A DNA stretch of 24,055 bases, taken from assembly GCF_003474435.1 (NCBI RefSeq), contig NZ_QRNF01000043.1:1-24055 (forward strand), read 5' to 3'. Below are positions 1-8,095 of this stretch, one piece after another. The notes below the pieces were generated by a model. It made no database searches. It saw nothing but the letters and a program-made list of their open reading frames with translations, and was not told where the DNA came from. The first letter of the stretch is position 1. Every line of letters starts with the position of its first letter. A program made the translations under genes and the position numbers. This DNA comes from Ruminococcus sp. AF46-10NS. Lineage in GTDB: Bacteria > Bacillota > Clostridia > Lachnospirales > Lachnospiraceae.

Positions 1-45
1 AATGTGTAAATAGATATTCGTAGTTAGTATAAAAGGGGGAAAAGA

Positions 46-1365
46 ATGCTCCAAGAAAGTAATCGTATAGAATTTAAAGTGGAATTGAATGATAAACTGG
101 AAAAAGAAGTGGTAGCTTTTCTGAATAATAAAGAAGGTGGCATTTTATACATTGGATTAGATGATAATGGAAAGCCAGTTGGAATCTCAGATATTGATTC
201 TACACAGTTGAAGATTGCGGATCGTATAAAAAATAACATTCTTCCGTCAACTTTGGGATTATTTGATATTGTGACTGAAGAGATAGATAATATTTCTGTA
301 ATTAAAATCTTAATTTCCAGTGGATTGGAAAAACCATATTATATAAAGAGACAGGGAATGTCACCAAATGGCTGCTATACAAGAATGGGGACATCATCTC
401 AACCAATGTCAACTGTAATGATTGACAATCTTTATAGCAAAAGGATTCATAATACATTGCGAAATATTACATCTCCCAGACAGGATCTTACTTTTGCACA
501 ATTGAAGATATATTATCAGGAAAGAGGATTGGAACTGAATGAAAAGTTTGCAAATTCACTGGAACTTTTAACTCCTGATGGTAAGTTTAATTATGTTGCA
601 TATTTGCTTGCTGATGAAAATGGAGTATCTATTAAGGTTGCAAAATATGCTGGAACGGACAAAGTGGATTTGATTGAGAATGAAGAATATGGTTATTGCT
701 CTTTGATTAAGGCTACACATCAAGTGTTGGAAAAGTTAAAAATCGAAAATGTAACCAGAGCAAAAGTAACGAACACTAAGAGAGTGGAGGAAAATTTAAT
801 TGCATCCATTCCAATGCGTGAAGCTGTGATAAATGCAATTGTACATTCTGATTTTACAAGAGAGATACCACCGGTTTTTGAAATTTTTAATGACAAAATG
901 ATTTTTACGTCTTATGGTGGATTGCTTCCGGGACAAAGCAAGGAAGACTTTTTTAGCTGTAGTAGTATGCCAAGAAATCGTGAATTGATGCGTGTATTTA
1001 AAGATGTGGGTCTTGTAGAACAATTAGGATCAGGAATGAGCAGAATTTTAAAAGAGTACGACAAAAGCATTTTTCATATATCAGAACATTTTATAAAAGT
1101 TGAATTCCCATTTTCATTGCCAAAAGATAATGTTATCATTGCCAATGGCGATGATAATGGCAATGAAATTGGCGATGATAATTCAGAAATGATGAAAGTC
1201 TTGGGATTATTAGAGGAAAATGCTTCCATTACAGCAAAGCAAATGTCAGAACAAATGGATATAAGTACGAGAAAGGTCAGCCGTCTTATAAAAGAACTAA
1301 AAGAACGAGGAAAAATTATAAGAGTAGGATCTGACCGAAAGGGATACTGGAAAATCATTCAATAG
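46..1365 (+). CDS. AlbA/Schlafen-domain putative transcriptional regulator
   Basis: A 439-residue protein of the AlbA_2 (Schlafen-like) regulator family, often annotated as RecG-like or divergent-AAA protein. The N-terminal AlbA_2 region (about 3-120) shows the typical EFK near the start and a GGILYIGLDD strand. Residues about 245-345 hold the C-terminal ATPase-like region, with REAVINAIVHSDF and a later GLVEQLGSGMSRI, both family signatures. The last ~55 residues look like a winged helix (ISTRKVSRLIKELKERGKI), so DNA binding is likely. Between them is a short acidic stretch with repeated GDDN units (about 369-380). An AGGGGG ribosome site lies 8 bases before the ATG. Only 45 bases of upstream sequence are visible, so the promoter and neighbours are unknown. 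These proteins are common in accessory regions and sometimes linked to defence; nothing here shows such a role. Confidence 0.85.
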   Translation: MLQESNRIEFKVELNDKLEKEVVAFLNNKEGGILYIGLDDNGKPVGISDIDSTQLKIADRIKNNILPSTLGLFDIVTEEIDNISVIKILISSGLEKPYYIKRQGMSPNGCYTRMGTSSQPMSTVMIDNLYSKRIHNTLRNITSPRQDLTFAQLKIYYQERGLELNEKFANSLELLTPDGKFNYVAYLLADENGVSIKVAKYAGTDKVDLIENEEYGYCSLIKATHQVLEKLKIENVTRAKVTNTKRVEENLIASIPMREAVINAIVHSDFTREIPPVFEIFNDKMIFTSYGGLLPGQSKEDFFSCSSMPRNRELMRVFKDVGLVEQLGSGMSRILKEYDKSIFHISEHFIKVEFPFSLPKDNVIIANGDDNGNEIGDDNSEMMKVLGLLEENASITAKQMSEQMDISTRKVSRLIKELKERGKIIRVGSDRKGYWKIIQ

Positions 1366-1388
1366 AAAGAGGTAGTCAATGAACATAG

Positions 1389-1514
1389 ATGCATAAAGGA
1401 ATGAATTTATTAGACAGAAGGGATGCGAGGGATAATCTGATAAGAATTAAGTCGGAAAACATTGCACAGGAGTTGATGGGAATGATACAGGAAAATTTTG
1501 CGACAATGACATAA
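1389..1514 (+). CDS. small unrecognised ORF, possible gene remnant
   Basis: A 41-codon open frame, rich in charged residues (LLDRRDARDNLIRIKSEN) and predicted helical. I do not recognise it. The only ribosome site is AAAGGA directly against an internal ATG at 1401, too close for normal initiation. Its stop lies inside the first of the three ATCCTC repeats, so it could be the truncated tail of something lost. It may not be expressed. Confidence 0.2.
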   Translation: MHKGMNLLDRRDARDNLIRIKSENIAQELMGMIQENFATMT

Positions 1515-1583
1515 CATCCTCCCCATCTGCTTTGTGACAACTACATAATATCCTCTATGTCGCAATGACTTGACATCCTCGGG
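1498..1583. repeat. three imperfect direct repeats ending in ATCCTC
   Basis: Copies at about 1498-1522, 1532-1556 and 1558-1583 share the pattern TG-CAATGACWTRACATCCTC, with a few mismatches each. The shared ATCCTC cores sit 34 and 25 bases apart. Multiple short terminal repeats like these are typical of IS21-family ends, but no istA or istB sequence remains, so that origin is an inference. Confidence 0.5.
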
Positions 1584-1661
1584 GATACTTTGCGTTTCAG
1601 GGAGTATTCCTGAAATATGAGAAATATAAAATTTTTATAACCATTATCAGAGGGAAGCTGA

Positions 1662-1667
1662 TATAAT
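1662..1667 (+). promoter_or_regulatory. possible -10 box for the LytTR-PAS gene
   Basis: A perfect TATAAT lies 11 bases before the ATG at 1678. No good -35 is present 17 bases upstream. If used, transcription would start near 1674, leaving almost no leader for the 1678 start. That would favour the internal ATG at 1708, which has TGAGG 9 bases before it. Confidence 0.35.
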
Positions 1668-1677
1668 AAGTGCAGTA

Positions 1678-2490
1678 ATGCTAGAACGGGATGTGAGGAT
1701 AACGAGAATGGGACTTATTAATATAACTTCAGATAGAAAAAATGTAACTTTGGATTCGGATATGATTCTTTATATTATAATGCATGGAAAAATTGCGGAG
1801 ATTCATATAGTTGGGGGAAGAGTATACGAGACGCGGGTTACCTTGAAAAATCTGGAAGGATTATTAAAGGAAGAATTTGTAAAAATACACAGAGGCTGTA
1901 TTGTGTCTGTAAAGGCTGTCCACGATGTGACGGATATGGTAAATCTCAGCGATGGAGAAGAATTGTTATATACTGTTCGTAAGAAAAAACAAATAGTGTT
2001 TGAGATTCAGGAAAAGCAGAAAAAAATGATTCACGCTTTGGGAAAAAAAGGTATTCCGGCTACAGAAGAAGAATATTGCCGCCATTATAGTTCTTTTGAA
2101 TATCTGCCTATTGCATTTACGGATATAGAAATGGTGTTTAATGAAGAAAGACATGCGGTAGACTGGATTTTCCGTTATGCAAATCAGGAACTTGCCAGAT
2201 TAGAAAAGCTTCCACTGGATCAGCTGTTGGGAAAATCTTTTGGAAGTCTGTTTGCCAATATGGATTCGAAATGGCTGCGAAGTTATGAACGTTCGGCACT
2301 TTATGGAGAAGTATTGGAACTTATGGATTATAGCCCGGAGATAGACACCAACCTGAAGGTAATCTGTTTTCCTACCTTTAAGGGACATTGTGGCTGTATC
2401 TTGTTTGATCTGGATAGGATTAAGGCAGTTGATACTAGCAACAATGTTCATAAAATATGGAATACATACCTGAGAAGTTATACAAAATAA
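1678..2490 (+). CDS. LytTR DNA-binding / PAS domain regulator
   Basis: A 270-residue protein with an N-terminal LytTR DNA-binding domain (about 15-115; the YETRVTLKNLEGLL...FVKIHRGCIVSV pattern is characteristic) and a C-terminal PAS-like domain (about 140-255; VDWIFRYANQELARLEKLPLDQLLGKSF). There is no receiver domain, so it is not a standard response regulator; the PAS part presumably senses a ligand or partner. The true start may be the ATG at 1708 (MGLIN), which has the better ribosome site and removes ten poorly conserved residues. The stop codon touches the left inverted repeat of the IS630 element, yet the PAS domain looks complete, so the gene seems intact. LytTR-PAS pairings are seen in gut Clostridia; no target is apparent here. 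Confidence 0.8.
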   Translation: MLERDVRITRMGLINITSDRKNVTLDSDMILYIIMHGKIAEIHIVGGRVYETRVTLKNLEGLLKEEFVKIHRGCIVSVKAVHDVTDMVNLSDGEELLYTVRKKKQIVFEIQEKQKKMIHALGKKGIPATEEEYCRHYSSFEYLPIAFTDIEMVFNEERHAVDWIFRYANQELARLEKLPLDQLLGKSFGSLFANMDSKWLRSYERSALYGEVLELMDYSPEIDTNLKVICFPTFKGHCGCILFDLDRIKAVDTSNNVHKIWNTYLRSYTK

Positions 2491-2512
2491 CTATAGATAT
2501 CCTCTTAATTAA
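2489..2512. repeat. IS630 left inverted repeat
   Basis: Matches the reverse complement of 3481-3504 at 20 of 24 positions, with two uninterrupted 8-base blocks, AACTATAG and CCTCTTAA. It begins on the last bases of the preceding gene's stop codon. Confidence 0.85.
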
Positions 2513-3095
2513 CGCAAATTCCAGATGCGCGGAACCACCCTTTGCAATCGTTCGTACTTATTGTTTTTAAGGCCGCTTTTACAGCCTCAGGTAGTTCAGC
2601 AGCACGGACTTTCCTCTTTTTGAGAAAGGATTTCATTTTTGACCACATTTTTTCAATAGGGTTCAAATCTGGACTGTATGGTGGCAAATATAGATAGGAG
2701 ATTCCTGCCTTGTCTAAAAGTTCCGTCACTATTTTGGCATGATGAGAACGCATGTTATCCATGATTACAACATCGTCTTTCTCAAGGCTCGGTATCAGTT
2801 GTTTTCCCATATATTCACGAAATCGCTGTGCAGTTGTTCCACCTTGGTACGTAGTATATACCAGACTGCCGTTAAGCCGGATGGATGACAAAACAGTTGT
2901 TCCGGCAGGCGTGTTGATCGGAGTAGCATCCATGGCACGTTTCCCATGTACTGCATGTGCATAGTGTCTTGTGAGGTTTGTATTAATACCGCTTTCATCG
3001 AGATATATTTGATGTTCTGCATTTGCACCAGATATAGTTTCTATCCATTGACTGCGTTTTCTCTGCACATCGGGGACGCTCCTGTTCTTTTGCAT
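2505..3095 (-). CDS. IS630 transposase, catalytic part (second frame)
   Basis: Carries the complete DDE catalytic domain of an IS630-type transposase: the first Asp in IYLDESG, the second in VVIMDNMRSHHA, and the Glu in SPDLNPIEKMW. The ATG at the start of this frame has no ribosome site and probably is not used. The part should be made as a fusion with the upstream frame, switching at the GGGG run at 3072-3075 (CCCC in the mRNA). A +1 slip there gives a continuous ERPDVQRKRSQW, the expected join in this family. All catalytic residues are present, so the element could be active if the frame change is programmed. Confidence 0.8.
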   Translation of the reverse strand: MQKNRSVPDVQRKRSQWIETISGANAEHQIYLDESGINTNLTRHYAHAVHGKRAMDATPINTPAGTTVLSSIRLNGSLVYTTYQGGTTAQRFREYMGKQLIPSLEKDDVVIMDNMRSHHAKIVTELLDKAGISYLYLPPYSPDLNPIEKMWSKMKSFLKKRKVRAAELPEAVKAALKTISTNDCKGWFRASGICVN

Positions 3096-3432
3096 GCAAA
3101 GACTTTTTCTTATAAGTGTAACCTTGTTTTATCAGAAAACGCCTGACGGCTTCATCGCCTACAGGTAAATGAAGCGTTTCGATAATCTCCTTCATTGTGA
3201 TATCCGGTTGTTCTTGCACAAGTTCCAGAATATCGTGGTGCTGTTTTTCTGTAAGAATTGTTTTCCGGCCTCTCATCTGCGTTCTGGTCTCATAACTGCC
3301 AGTGCGTGCACGCTCTTCTACAAGACGGTATACGGTGCTTTCATTTACTGAAAAATATTTTGCAATTTCCCTGGCATTGTGAGTTTTATCCCAGGCTTCC
3401 AATACTAGTTTTCTAGCTTCATTGTGTAGCAT
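2995..3432 (-). CDS. IS630 transposase, DNA-binding part (first frame)
   Basis: The N-terminal part, about 145 residues from the chosen start, contains the helix-turn-helix segments (AREIAKYFSVNESTVYRLVEE, then a second one around TMKEIIETLHL). I chose 3432 over the more upstream ATG at 3462 because AGGAG lies 8 bases before it. In its own frame it ends with about 30 unrelated residues after the slip point. Joined by a +1 shift, the full transposase is about 308 residues, within the usual family range. Confidence 0.75.
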   Translation of the reverse strand: MLHNEARKLVLEAWDKTHNAREIAKYFSVNESTVYRLVEERARTGSYETRTQMRGRKTILTEKQHHDILELVQEQPDITMKEIIETLHLPVGDEAVRRFLIKQGYTYKKKSLHAKEQERPRCAEKTQSMDRNYIWCKCRTSNISR

Positions 3433-3480
3433 ACTATCATCTCCTACACTATATTTTATCACCGCTGTAAAGGGACTGCA

Positions 3481-3504
3481 TTATTTAAGAGGTTTGCTAT
3501 AGTT
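3481..3504. repeat. IS630 right inverted repeat
   Basis: Partner of the left repeat at 2489-2512. It lies about 50 bases upstream of the transposase start at 3432. Confidence 0.85.
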
Positions 3505-3607
3505 GTGGTAACAATAGAAGAAATACTATGCTTTTTCATAAAAAAATAAAGTGCAGCTACAAGTCTGGTATTTGTTTAGGACTGTGGGGCTGTGGTATTT
3601 TCTGCTG

Positions 3608-5368
3608 TTATCCGGAAAATTTATCGCTGTAATGGATATGCATGTCTTCCCAGTCCGTGAACAGTACATAGAACACTTTTCCATATTGCTGGCTTTCTAC
3701 GATTCTTCCGTGATCAAGTACAGAAAGATTGGATCCATCAGCTTTGCGAAGATGAAAGTGAATATAGTCATTTTCATTACCGCTATCAATCTGTTCCCAG
3801 ATGCTGGATTCTATCATCTGTTGTTCATCTTCACGAATCAGATTGCGGAAACTTTTCTTTGTAAGTCTAAAGAGTTCGTCCATATCTTTATATCCGGTCA
3901 TATGCAGGAATTCGTGGTTTGCATAAAAGAGTTCATCATCATCTTTATCTGCTTTGTATATGATAAATGCACCCGGAAGGTGTTCAGATACATCTTTAAA
4001 TGCGAATCCCAGCTGTTTACGGACTCCGGACTGAAGTCCTTCCCTGTAAGCCATACATCCATTTTTTCCGTGAAGTTTTATTGCATAAAGAGCAGCATCT
4101 GCACAGCGCATGAGCTGTGAATGGCTGGATGCAAATGTTGGATATTCTGCGTATCCAAGAGAAATATTAAATGGCTGTTCTTTTCCCTTGTATGAGAATG
4201 TCTTTGGAAGCCTGGTGAATTGCAGCAGCAGCTCTTTTGCATCTTCACATGTATAATTTGGCAAAAGGAGGCAAAACTCATCCCCACCGTTTCTTCCCAG
4301 TAATGTATCAGGTGGGAAAAAGGTTTTCATGCTGTCTGCCAGACTCTTTAATGCCTTGTCTCCATAGGCGTGTCCATAGATATCATTAATAAATTTAAAA
4401 TCATCAATATCAAGAAGGGCAGATACAAAGTGTGTTTTCGGGTTTCGATCTATCATCTTTTCTGCTTCTTCGTCAAATCCACAGCGGTTGTAAATACCTG
4501 TAAGAGAATCTGTGTGTGCCAGTATCTGAAATTTGTTTTTGTTTTCTTTTGATACTAACCATACCCGGGTAAGCCCTGACAGAAGTAAGGTAATAGCGGT
4601 AAAAATCGTACTGACTGTTACTATTAATGTATTGTTTCTCCATCCGTTTTCAGGAGTTACTTCAAATTTCCAGTTTTCTTTCCCTATTGTAAAATTATAA
4701 GAAGCCGGAAGCGTCATGTGACCATCTGACTGGTAAACGACTTTATAGGCGCTGCTCCAGGGAGCCTCTGTTTTTGAAAGTCTGTATTTATATCCAAAAT
4801 TGGAAAGTGCACGTATCGAGTTTGAAAAAATATCAGGAACACGCAGGATAACAATGGTAAATCCCCAGAAATACTCCTGTCCGTTCTTATCTTTCAGGTA
4901 GACCGGATTGCGGACTGCAATTCCATAACTGCCCTGTTTCAATTCGAAGGGACCTTGTGTAATGATTGTATGGTTGTCTTTTGCGTAACAGGAAATTCTG
5001 CTGCGGTCTTTATCATGGAGCAGATCAATTTTACCTGCCTCATTTCCCTCAGCAGGATAAATATCTGTTACAACTCCCTCCGGAGCAAACTGTATACTTT
5101 CAACAGAATCAGATATGAGATTTCCTGCAATCGTATCAAATTGATTGATCTCTCCATTTTCACTGATCAAAACCTGCTTCAGAGTATCTGTGATCTTCAT
5201 TCCATTTGTAATCTCATTTTTAATACGTTCACCGTAGGTTGATACATTCAATTGTGCGGTTGTGTGTCTCTGTTCTTTTTCGTGAGTGTCTGTTTTGTAT
5301 ACAATGAAAACAACAAGGCACATACCCAGTAACAGAACGATAAGAGGCACAAGATTTTTTTTCTTCAC
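3608..5368 (-). CDS. membrane diguanylate cyclase (CHASE-like, GGDEF, PAS)
   Basis: A 586-residue protein expected to make cyclic di-GMP from two GTP. TM1 is at about 6-24, a CHASE-like extracytoplasmic sensor at about 40-240, TM2 at about 247-271, the GGDEF domain at about 284-440 with an intact GGDEF (361-365), and a C-terminal PAS domain at about 460-570. The RxxD inhibitory site normally five residues before GGDEF is missing (the segment reads FPPDTLLGRN), so product inhibition at that site is unlikely. The start is GTG, preceded by GAGGT at a good distance; no in-frame ATG lies nearby. A PAS domain placed after GGDEF is less common than before it. It is divergent from the urease operon; the signal is unknown. 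Confidence 0.9.
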   Translation of the reverse strand: MKKKNLVPLIVLLLGMCLVVFIVYKTDTHEKEQRHTTAQLNVSTYGERIKNEITNGMKITDTLKQVLISENGEINQFDTIAGNLISDSVESIQFAPEGVVTDIYPAEGNEAGKIDLLHDKDRSRISCYAKDNHTIITQGPFELKQGSYGIAVRNPVYLKDKNGQEYFWGFTIVILRVPDIFSNSIRALSNFGYKYRLSKTEAPWSSAYKVVYQSDGHMTLPASYNFTIGKENWKFEVTPENGWRNNTLIVTVSTIFTAITLLLSGLTRVWLVSKENKNKFQILAHTDSLTGIYNRCGFDEEAEKMIDRNPKTHFVSALLDIDDFKFINDIYGHAYGDKALKSLADSMKTFFPPDTLLGRNGGDEFCLLLPNYTCEDAKELLLQFTRLPKTFSYKGKEQPFNISLGYAEYPTFASSHSQLMRCADAALYAIKLHGKNGCMAYREGLQSGVRKQLGFAFKDVSEHLPGAFIIYKADKDDDELFYANHEFLHMTGYKDMDELFRLTKKSFRNLIREDEQQMIESSIWEQIDSGNENDYIHFHLRKADGSNLSVLDHGRIVESQQYGKVFYVLFTDWEDMHIHYSDKFSG

Positions 5369-5463
5369 CTGATTTACCTCATTTTAGATGTCGGATATTT
5401 TTATGATGGGATATTATAGCACAAAATTTGAAAAATTGAATGGATTTTCATAAATTTCACTGC

Positions 5464-5492
5464 TTGACTTTGCAGAAAAAAACAGATATAAT
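5464..5492 (+). promoter_or_regulatory. urease operon promoter
   Basis: TTGACT (5464-5469) and TATAAT (5487-5492) are separated by 17 bases, a near-perfect sigma-A promoter. Transcription should start near 5499. An imperfect direct repeat, GCAGACATTG / GCAGACAATG, at 5493-5502 and 5505-5514 spans the start site and could bind a regulator. Confidence 0.8.
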
Positions 5493-5502
5493 GCAGACAT
5501 TG

Positions 5503-5549
5503 ACGCAGACAATGGAGTTCGCGAGAGCTTCCGTTGGCTGCGTTTTTTT
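5503..5549 (+). terminator. terminator-like hairpin in the urease leader
   Basis: A stem of about 17 pairs: ACGCAG/CTGCGT, an A-G mismatch, CAATGGA/TCCGTTG, one bulged T, then GTTC/GAGC capped by a GCGA tetraloop, followed by seven T (5543-5549). It has every mark of an intrinsic terminator, yet it lies between the promoter and ureA and begins about 4 bases after the predicted start site. It may act as an attenuator, end a short RNA of about 50 bases, or stabilise the 5' end of the mRNA. Confidence 0.75.
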
Positions 5550-5554
5550 ACTGG

Positions 5555-5574
5555 ACTAAATTAGTGAAGACTAA
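5555..5574 (+). promoter_or_regulatory. alternative small stem before the ureA ribosome site
   Basis: ACTAA (5555-5559), TTAGT (5561-5565) and ACTAA (5570-5574): the central TTAGT can pair in RNA only with the downstream ACTAA (GAAG loop), since the upstream copy leaves a one-base loop. It is weak and may mean nothing. Confidence 0.25.
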
Positions 5575-5598
5575 CAGGCGGAAAAGGAGGAAGAAACA

Positions 5599-5901
5599 AT
5601 GAGGCTTACCCCGAAGGAACAGGAAAAACTCATGCTCCATATGGCCGGAAATCTGGCGAAGGAGAGGAAGGAACGCGGACTGAAACTGAATTATGTGGAA
5701 GCATTGGCTTATATCAGCTCAGAGCTTCTGGAGCTGGCTCGTGACGGAAAAACTGTTGTAGAGCTTATGCAGCTTGGAACCAGGATCCTCACAAAAGGCG
5801 ATGTGATGGAGGGTGTGGCAGATATGCTTGGTGAAGTACAGGTTGAGGCAACATTTCCTGACGGAACAAAACTTGTGACTGTACATAACCCGATTCAGTA
5901 A
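5599..5901 (+). CDS. ureA: urease subunit gamma
   Basis: A 100-residue gamma subunit, the usual length. Together with UreB and UreC it forms the cytoplasmic nickel enzyme that splits urea into ammonia and carbamate. The family core is clear: [38 protein letters not shown] and the C-terminal [24 protein letters not shown] lies just before the ATG, and ureB follows after 12 bases with its own strong site. It is first in the ureABC operon, downstream of the promoter at 5464 and the leader hairpin. Confidence 0.97.
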   Translation: MRLTPKEQEKLMLHMAGNLAKERKERGLKLNYVEALAYISSELLELARDGKTVVELMQLGTRILTKGDVMEGVADMLGEVQVEATFPDGTKLVTVHNPIQ

Positions 5902-5913
5902 GGAGGAATTGAC

Positions 5914-6273
5914 ATGAAGATTGGCGAAATCATTCCCGCAGACAGAGAGATCGTACTTAATGAAGGGAAAAAGACCACAAAGATCATGGTTGCCAACAAA
6001 GGTGACCGTCCTGTACAGGTAGGCTCTCATTTTCACTTTTTCGAAGTAAACAAATGCCTTTCTTTTGACCGTGAGGCTGCATATGGTTATCATCTGGATA
6101 TTCCATCCGGTACTTCTGTCCGCTTTGAGCCGGGAGAAGAAAAAGAAGTGCAGCTGACTGAGATGGGCGGCAGAAAACGCGTATTTGGTCTGAATGACCT
6201 GACAAGAGCAAGAGCAGCAGAGGACACGAAAAAGGCCTCCATGGAAAAGGCAGCATTAAAGGGATTCTTATAA
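5914..6273 (+). CDS. ureB: urease subunit beta
   Basis: A 119-residue beta subunit that packs against UreA and UreC in the urease trimer. Recognised by [15 protein letters not shown] at the start, [18 protein letters not shown] in the middle, and [26 protein letters not shown]. The tail after residue 105 is lysine- and alanine-rich ([14 protein letters not shown]) and a little longer than in many homologues. Twelve-base gaps with AGGAGG on both sides show tight operon translation. ureA and ureB are separate genes, as is usual outside Helicobacter. Confidence 0.97.
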   Translation: MKIGEIIPADREIVLNEGKKTTKIMVANKGDRPVQVGSHFHFFEVNKCLSFDREAAYGYHLDIPSGTSVRFEPGEEKEVQLTEMGGRKRVFGLNDLTRARAAEDTKKASMEKAALKGFL

Positions 6274-6285
6274 GGAGGGACACAA

Positions 6286-8007
6286 ATGAGCGTAAAAATT
6301 TCCGGTGAAAAATATGCAATGATGTACGGCCCTACAACTGGTGACAAAGTAAGACTTGCAGACACCAGCCTTGTAGTGGAGGTTGAGAAAGATTACACCA
6401 CATATGGCGATGAAGTAAAATTCGGCGGCGGTAAAACTATCCGTGACGGAATGGGACAGTCTGTAAAAACCTGCAGCCGTGACGGTGATCTGGATCTTGT
6501 TATCACCAATGCCCTGATCGTGGATACCACAGGAATCATCAAGGCAGATATCGGAATCAAAGATGGAAAGATCGCAGGAATCGGTAAAGCGGGAAACCCG
6601 GATATCATGGATGGGGTGACACCTGGAATGACTGTCGGAGCATCCACAGAGGCACTGGCAGGTGAAGGAATGATCGTTACAGCCGGTGGTATTGATACCC
6701 ATATCCATTTCATCAGTCCGCAGCAGATCGACTGTGCATTGTACAGCGGTGTTACAACCATGATCGGAGGAGGAACAGGCCCTGCAGACGGAACCAATGC
6801 AACTACCTGCACACCTGGACCATGGAATCTTCGTATGATGCTGAAAGCAGCAGAGGAATATCCGATGAACCTTGGATTCCTTGGAAAAGGAAACTGCTCC
6901 GATGAAGCTCCGCTGATCGAGCAGGTAAAAGCCGGTGCCATGGGACTGAAGATCCATGAAGACTGGGGTGCAACACCGGCAGTTATTGATCACTGCCTGA
7001 ATGTTGCAGATGAGTATGATGTACAGGTTGCCATTCATACAGATACTCTGAATGAAGGCGGCTGTGTGGAAGATACACTTGCAGCTATTGGCGGAAGAAC
7101 GATCCATACATATCATACAGAAGGTGCAGGCGGAGGACATGCACCAGATATCATCCGCGCCGCAGCAGCAGGAAATGTTCTGCCATCTTCGACCAATCCT
7201 ACTATGCCATATACAGTAAATACCCTGGATGAGCATCTGGACATGCTGATGGTATGCCATCATCTTGATAAAAAAATTCCGGAGGATGTGGCTTTTGCAG
7301 ATTCCCGTATCCGCCCTGAGACTATTGCAGCAGAGGATGTCCTTCATGACATGGGAATTTTCAGCATGATGAGTTCCGATTCCCAGGCTATGGGCCGTGT
7401 AGGTGAGGTAATCACACGTACCTGGCAGACAGCCAGCAAAATGAAAGATGAGCGTGGTGCCCTTCCGGAAGATGAAGGTAAAGGAAATGATAATTTCCGA
7501 GTAAAACGCTACATTGCAAAATATACCATCAATCCTGCTATCACACATGGAATTTCCGGCTATGTAGGCTCTGTTGAGAAAGGAAAATTCGCAGATCTTG
7601 TTCTGTGGAATCCTGCATTTTTCGGAGCAAAACCGGATATTATCATCAAAGGCGGCATGATCATTGCATCCAAGATGGGTGATGCCAACGCATCCATTCC
7701 GACTACACAGCCGGTAATGTATCAGCCGATGTTTGCAGCGCATGGAAAAGCAAAAAACGAAGCGTGTCTTACCTTTGTTTCCCAGGCTGCATATGAGGCA
7801 GGAATCAAAGAAGCCTATGGCCTGGAAAAAACAGTGGTTCCTGTAAAGGGATGCAGAACTATCGCTAAGAAGGATATGGTATTTAACAGCCGTACACCGA
7901 AGATCACAGTAGATCCGGAAACATACGAGGTAACAGTAGACGGAGAGACAATTACATCCAGACCTGCGGAAAAACTTCCGCTTACACAGCTCTACAATCT
8001 GTTCTGA
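6286..8007 (+). CDS. ureC: urease subunit alpha (catalytic)
   Basis: A 573-residue catalytic subunit, full length. Nickel and catalytic residues are all present: H139 and H141 (HIHF), K222, the lysine carbamylated to bridge the two nickel ions (GLKIHEDWG), H251, H277, the flap C324-H325 (VCHHL), and D365 ([13 protein letters not shown]). The protein should be active if matured. Maturation needs the accessory proteins UreD/H, UreE, UreF and UreG, none of which is encoded nearby: upstream is a diguanylate cyclase and downstream a convergent, unrelated gene. AGGAGG lies before the ATG, 12 bases after ureB. The operon ends here; the 3' flank carries a branched inverted-repeat structure (8096-8250) without an ordinary T-tract terminator. 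Confidence 0.97.
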   Translation: MSVKISGEKYAMMYGPTTGDKVRLADTSLVVEVEKDYTTYGDEVKFGGGKTIRDGMGQSVKTCSRDGDLDLVITNALIVDTTGIIKADIGIKDGKIAGIGKAGNPDIMDGVTPGMTVGASTEALAGEGMIVTAGGIDTHIHFISPQQIDCALYSGVTTMIGGGTGPADGTNATTCTPGPWNLRMMLKAAEEYPMNLGFLGKGNCSDEAPLIEQVKAGAMGLKIHEDWGATPAVIDHCLNVADEYDVQVAIHTDTLNEGGCVEDTLAAIGGRTIHTYHTEGAGGGHAPDIIRAAAAGNVLPSSTNPTMPYTVNTLDEHLDMLMVCHHLDKKIPEDVAFADSRIRPETIAAEDVLHDMGIFSMMSSDSQAMGRVGEVITRTWQTASKMKDERGALPEDEGKGNDNFRVKRYIAKYTINPAITHGISGYVGSVEKGKFADLVLWNPAFFGAKPDIIIKGGMIIASKMGDANASIPTTQPVMYQPMFAAHGKAKNEACLTFVSQAAYEAGIKEAYGLEKTVVPVKGCRTIAKKDMVFNSRTPKITVDPETYEVTVDGETITSRPAEKLPLTQLYNLF

Positions 8008-8095
8008 AAAAATATAACATGCAACATTTGTCCGGGTACAGTCTTGCAGTGCTCATAAAGTTATGCTGTGGCTGTCCCTCCGGGCAGACAGACTT

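Larger units (their letters stand above)
1366..1677. other. 312-base spacer with degenerate repeats
   Basis: No convincing gene. It holds a short open frame (1389-1514), three imperfect copies of an approximately 23-base motif ending in ATCCTC (1498-1580), and a 7-bp inverted repeat TTTCAGG/CCTGAAA at 1595-1615. It looks like the relic of a lost mobile element between two regulators. Confidence 0.5.
2491..3502 (-). mobile_element. IS630-family insertion sequence
   Basis: An element of about 1.01 kb whose transposase reads on the minus strand. Imperfect inverted repeats of 24 bases, 20 matching, lie at 2489-2512 and 3481-3504; both outer ends read AACTATAG and both inner parts CCTCTTAA. A TA dinucleotide is present at each boundary, as expected for IS630/Tc1-type targeting, though the exact edge is uncertain by 2-3 bases because the similarity runs through the TA. 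The two reading frames together cover the whole transposase. The transposase stop lies inside the left repeat, leaving no passenger DNA. Confidence 0.85.

Noticed and set aside
46..1365. RecG helicase
   Set aside because: The similarity is to the AlbA/ATPase-like regulators that are often misnamed RecG; no helicase motifs are present.
1498..1583. CRISPR array
   Set aside because: Only three imperfect repeats with spacing of 34 and 25 bases and no cas genes; spacers are too short and uneven.
5503..5549. Nickel-cobalt or guanidine riboswitch before urease
   Set aside because: The leader is one plain long hairpin with a T tract; no multi-helix core or conserved loop motifs of those classes are visible.
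6268..7743. 491-codon open frame on the minus strand
   Set aside because: It lies entirely opposite ureC, which has all active-site residues; the translation is rich in Cys, His and Ser without domain pattern, a typical antisense shadow.
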